From Botryococcus braunii (taxonomy: Eukaryota > Chlorophyta > Trebouxiophyceae), in assembly GCA_002005505.1 (NCBI GenBank), contig KV908568.1:111053-138552 (forward strand): DNA of 27,500 nucleotides, given 5' to 3'. The position numbers and the translations under genes were made by a program. Below the pieces are notes generated by a model. It was given only the letters and a program-made list of their open reading frames with translations, searched no databases and was not told where the DNA came from. This document shows, in pieces, positions 25,201-27,500 of the stretch. Every line of letters starts with the position of its first letter. The first letter of the stretch is position 1.

Positions 25201-26394
25201 GCGGGTGAGATCCAAGAAAATTTCCATACCTTCATGAAAATTTTCCGTGTCCTTTCATGAGCCCTTCATTGTATCGCTGACATCCGTAGTTCCTTTCACG
25301 GAATCTCTCTGTTTGTTCATGAAAACTTCCCTGTTCTTTCATAAAAACTTCCCTGTTCTTTCATAAAAACTTCCCTCTTCTCAAATTAAAAGCACTTCTG
25401 TGAACGTGGGGCAGGTTGCAAGCTTTCGCTGTTGTGAGAGATGAAGTGTCGGACCCCTGGGGGCGCAGGTGGATGTCTTGGTGAGTGGTGTGGGTACCGG
25501 GGGACCATCACCGGAACGGGGGAGTACCTCAAGGCAAAGAACCCGTCCCTCCGCATTGTGGCAGTGGAGCCCACGGAGAGCCCGGTCCTCTCTGGAGGGA
25601 CCCTGGTCCCCACAAAATCCAGGGGATCGGGCTGGCTTTGTACCATCAGTCCTAAACACTGCCGTCTATGACGAAATCATTAAGGTGTGCCAGGTGCCCC
25701 TATGCCCCAGGGTTTAAGTTGATGTTCTCGATGTGCATTTTGGGCTTAAGAGTCTATTGGAAATCTGAACGCATAAGGCTTGCAAGTCTTGAGACATTAG
25801 GCTTGGAAGTCATATGGGAATAGGCTCGGAAGTCTTAAGGGATTGGGCTTCGAAGTTCTTTTAAAGGCTTGGTCTTGGAAGTCGTAAGGGATGCGGCTTG
25901 GAGGTCTTAAGGGATTGGGCTTGCACGTGCTAAGGTATTCGGATTGGAAGTTGTAAGGTATAAGGCTTGAAAATATTCTTAAGGGCTTAGGGTTCGATGT
26001 CTTGACAGATTGGGCTTGCAGTTCTTGACAATTAGGCTTGCAAGCCGTAAGGGATGAGGCTTGGATGCCTTGTAGGGATTTCGATTGGAAGCCTTGAGGG
26101 ATCAGGCTTGGAAGTCTGAAGGGATTAGGCTTGGAAGTCCTCTTAAGGGCTGAAGGTTGGAAGTCTTAAGGGATCAGGCTTGTAGAAGTGTGTGTGAATC
26201 TCCTCCCGCACTCAGCATATCCCCACGGACACTCATCTCAAAAGACACTCACCTGTCCTCTCTGCTTCTTCTCTTTATTCTTTATCTCCTCTCGTTTCTT
26301 CTTGATCTTCTTCTTCTTCTTCTTCTGCTTCCTCCTCCTCCTCCTCCTCCTCCTCCTCCTCCTCCTCCTCCTCCTCCTCCTCCTCCTCCTCCTC

Positions 26395-26425
<31 letters not shown>

Positions 26426-26701
26426 TCCTCCTCCTCCTCCCCCCCTCCTCCTCCTCCTCCTCCCTCCTCCTCCTCCTCCTCCTCCTCCTCCTCCTCCTCC
26501 TCCTCCCTCCTCCCTCCTCCTCCTCCTCCTCCCTCCTCCTCCTCCTCCTCCCTCCTCCTCCTCCTCCTCCCTCCTCCTCCTCCTCCTCCTCCTCCTCCTC
26601 CTCCTCCTCCTCCTCCTCCTCCTCCTCTCCTCCTCCTCCTCCTCCTCCTCCTCCTCCTCCTCCCCCTCCTCCTCCCCCCTCCCCCCCCCCCCCCCTCCTC
26701 C

Positions 26702-26736
<35 letters not shown>

Positions 26737-27117
26737 TTCTCCTTCCCCTCCTGCTCCTCCTGCTGCTCGTGCCTAATGGGGAGACTGCACAATGGTGACA
26801 GGTGTTAATGGGTTGGAAGGGTGCGGGTCCAGATTGGGAGCGAGGATGCAATTCAAATGGCCCGGAGGCTGGCAAAGGAGGAGGGCATCTTCACAGGGAT
26901 ATCCTCCGGAGCGGCGGTTGCGGCTGCGGTACAGGTTGCGCAGCGGGACGACATGGCGGGCAAGCTCATTGTGGCTGTACTGCCAAGCTTCGGGGAGCGC
27001 TACCTGTCGACGGCTCTTTTCGAGACCCTTCGAAAGGAGGGCGTGAACATGGAACTCAATGCGCGCGTCCTGGTTTCCGACCAGGCAGGTCGCCAGTTCT
27101 ATGTACCATCGCTATAG
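22240..27117 (+). CDS. OASTL: O-acetylserine (thiol) lyase / cysteine synthase A, 7 exons, exon 6 frameshifted
   Basis: PLP enzyme that makes cysteine from O-acetylserine and sulfide. Exons: 22240-22284 (less certain), 22390-22581, 22701-22842, 23326-23498, 24738-24884, 25469-25684 and 26833-27117 (TAG), about 399 aa. Residues 1 to about 60 are Arg/Ser-rich and poor in acid ([20 protein letters not shown]), consistent with a plastid or mitochondrial transit peptide. The catalytic part has KLIGNTPM, the PLP lysine Lys107 in [21 protein letters not shown] (135-), [33 protein letters not shown] and [10 protein letters not shown]. Exon 6 needs three reading frames to give the family sequence. One base appears to be missing at each of 25499-25503, 25601-25603 and 25629-25631. 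The net loss is three bases, so the frame stays open, but about 43 residues are scrambled. Sequencing error is most likely; a decaying allele is possible. Intron 4 starts with GC (AAG-GCAGGT). All other introns are GT-AG. Confidence 0.9.
23505..23725. repeat. TTTCTGTCAAGATTTCAAGA-type minisatellite, OASTL intron 4
   Basis: About ten degenerate units of roughly 20 bp directly follow the exon 4 donor. Bases G and C are sparse, and the array has no coding meaning although it stays open in two frames. Confidence 0.88.
24225..24345 (+). repeat. Short repeats rich in donor-like sequence, OASTL intron 4
   Basis: Units of about 18-20 bp of the form TATCTAGGTGAATATCC / ATCCAGGTGAGTAT. The perfect donor consensus CAG-GTGAGT occurs twice (about 24275-24283 and 24311-24319). 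No family-matching exon precedes either one. Confidence 0.8.
24618..24726 (+). repeat. Degenerate TTCA/TTCG tetranucleotide tract before OASTL exon 5
   Basis: ATTCATTCATTCAC at the start and TTCACTCGTTCATTCATG at the end, with TTCGTTC/TTCCTCC between, giving a pyrimidine-rich stretch that ends about 12 nt before the exon 5 acceptor (AG at 24736-24737). It probably serves as the polypyrimidine tract. Confidence 0.7.
25305..25383. repeat. 25-bp tandem repeat in OASTL intron 5
   Basis: Three near-identical copies of CTTTCATAAAAACTTCCCTGT (the first with TGTTCATG) with older diverged copies upstream to about 25230. A poly-G run (25188-25201) precedes them. Confidence 0.88.
25736..26182. repeat. 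24-bp minisatellite, OASTL intron 6
   Basis: About 18 degenerate copies of AGGCTTGGAAGTCTTAAGGG plus four bases. It begins some 50 nt after the exon 6 donor and ends before the CTT/CCT tract. No in-frame protein repeat is implied. Confidence 0.92.
26305..26765 (+). repeat. (CTT)n-(CCT)n-Cn polypyrimidine tract, OASTL intron 6
   Basis: CTT units (26305-26326) lead into over 100 CCT units with CCC interruptions, then C-runs (about 26682-26733) and CTTCTCC. The tract is almost free of purines for about 460 nt on the sense strand and ends about 70 nt before the exon 7 acceptor at 26831-26832. Poly-Pro, poly-Leu, poly-Ser and poly-Arg/Glu/Gly reading frames across it are artefacts. Confidence 0.97.
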
Positions 27118-27500
27118 CCCTAAGCTGTGCAGGTCTGCGGGCCTTATTGCGGTACACATGGCCTTACGGCTGTACACATGGCGTTTCAGGTGTACTTGTT
27201 GCGTTACGGGTGTATATTGAGCTCAGTACGCGGGTGCCGGTTAACAAACAGGCAGTCCACAAGTTGTATGTATCACCGCTGTGGCGTCAACCGCAGCACT
27301 GCGGGCCTTGTTGCAGTACACATGGCATTACAGCTGGGACCATGGCCTTAGGACTGTACACCTGACATGATGGCAGTACATCCGCAGTGGCATTCGCATC
27401 ATGGCTGTACACTATGTGCCCTGGTAAAGCCGGGGCCGTACTGCTGTAGAAGTTGCAGACCTGCCAAACGTTGGGAGAATTTTCGCCGTTGTGGCCCATG
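27118..27500. other. OASTL 3' flank with degenerate GTACACATGGC repeats
   Basis: After the stop codon the words GTACACATGGCCTTACGGCT, GTACACATGGCATTACAGCT and GGACTGTACACC recur at irregular spacing to about 27420, so this is an old degenerate minisatellite in the 3' UTR or just beyond it. No gene is recognised in the last 380 bp. Confidence 0.65.

Noticed and set aside
25469..25684. Calling the cysteine synthase a pseudogene
   Set aside because: All other exons, splice sites and catalytic residues are intact, and the three losses sit in G/C runs where sequencing errors are common.
26157..26875. Open frames of poly-Pro, poly-Leu, poly-Ser, poly-Gly and poly-Arg
   Set aside because: Artefacts of the CCT tract in OASTL intron 6; both strands are open for the same reason.

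Overview
The window is nuclear DNA of a eukaryote. It contains five intron-rich housekeeping genes read from exon-by-exon protein similarity, with long dinucleotide microsatellites, G/C homopolymers and minisatellites in the introns. The plant-type, apparently organelle-targeted cysteine synthase and the plant/animal-like CTP synthase fit a photosynthetic eukaryote, perhaps a green-lineage alga. I cannot name the species. I see no prokaryotic, viral, transposon, tRNA, rRNA or CRISPR signal.

Layout (strands alternate + - + - +):
(1) 1-1382 +, 3' end of a UBAC2-like rhomboid/UBA membrane protein, 5' part outside the window.
(2) 4231-12180 -, complete CTP synthase, 10 exons, 581 aa.
(3) 12644-16171 +, complete WRAP73/Wdr8 WD-repeat protein, 6 exons, 471 aa.
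(4) 16970-21454 -, complete second-step splicing factor SLU7, 7 exons, 545 aa.
(5) 22240-27117 +, O-acetylserine (thiol) lyase with a putative transit peptide, 7 exons, about 399 aa, with three apparent 1-base deletions in exon 6.
CTPS/WRAP73 and SLU7/OASTL are divergent pairs sharing short intergenic regions (463 and 785 bp) that hold palindromic motifs. UBAC2/CTPS and WRAP73/SLU7 are convergent. The genes belong to unrelated pathways (ERAD, pyrimidine nucleotides, spindle pole/centrosome, splicing, cysteine synthesis), so I infer no operon-like system.

The most unusual signal is in the introns. Several carry tandem copies that include the splice site itself plus a short piece of the adjoining exon: acceptor plus exon start in WRAP73 intron 4 and CTPS introns 4 and 5, and exon end plus donor in CTPS intron 5 and WRAP73 intron 5. 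These create decoy splice sites next to the real ones. OASTL intron 4 appears to be a GC-AG intron that also contains two perfect GT donors inside a minisatellite, and OASTL intron 6 ends in a roughly 460-nt CTT/CCT/C polypyrimidine tract. Exon boundaries were inferred by eye from reading frame, GT/AG signals and family similarity; no transcript data were available.
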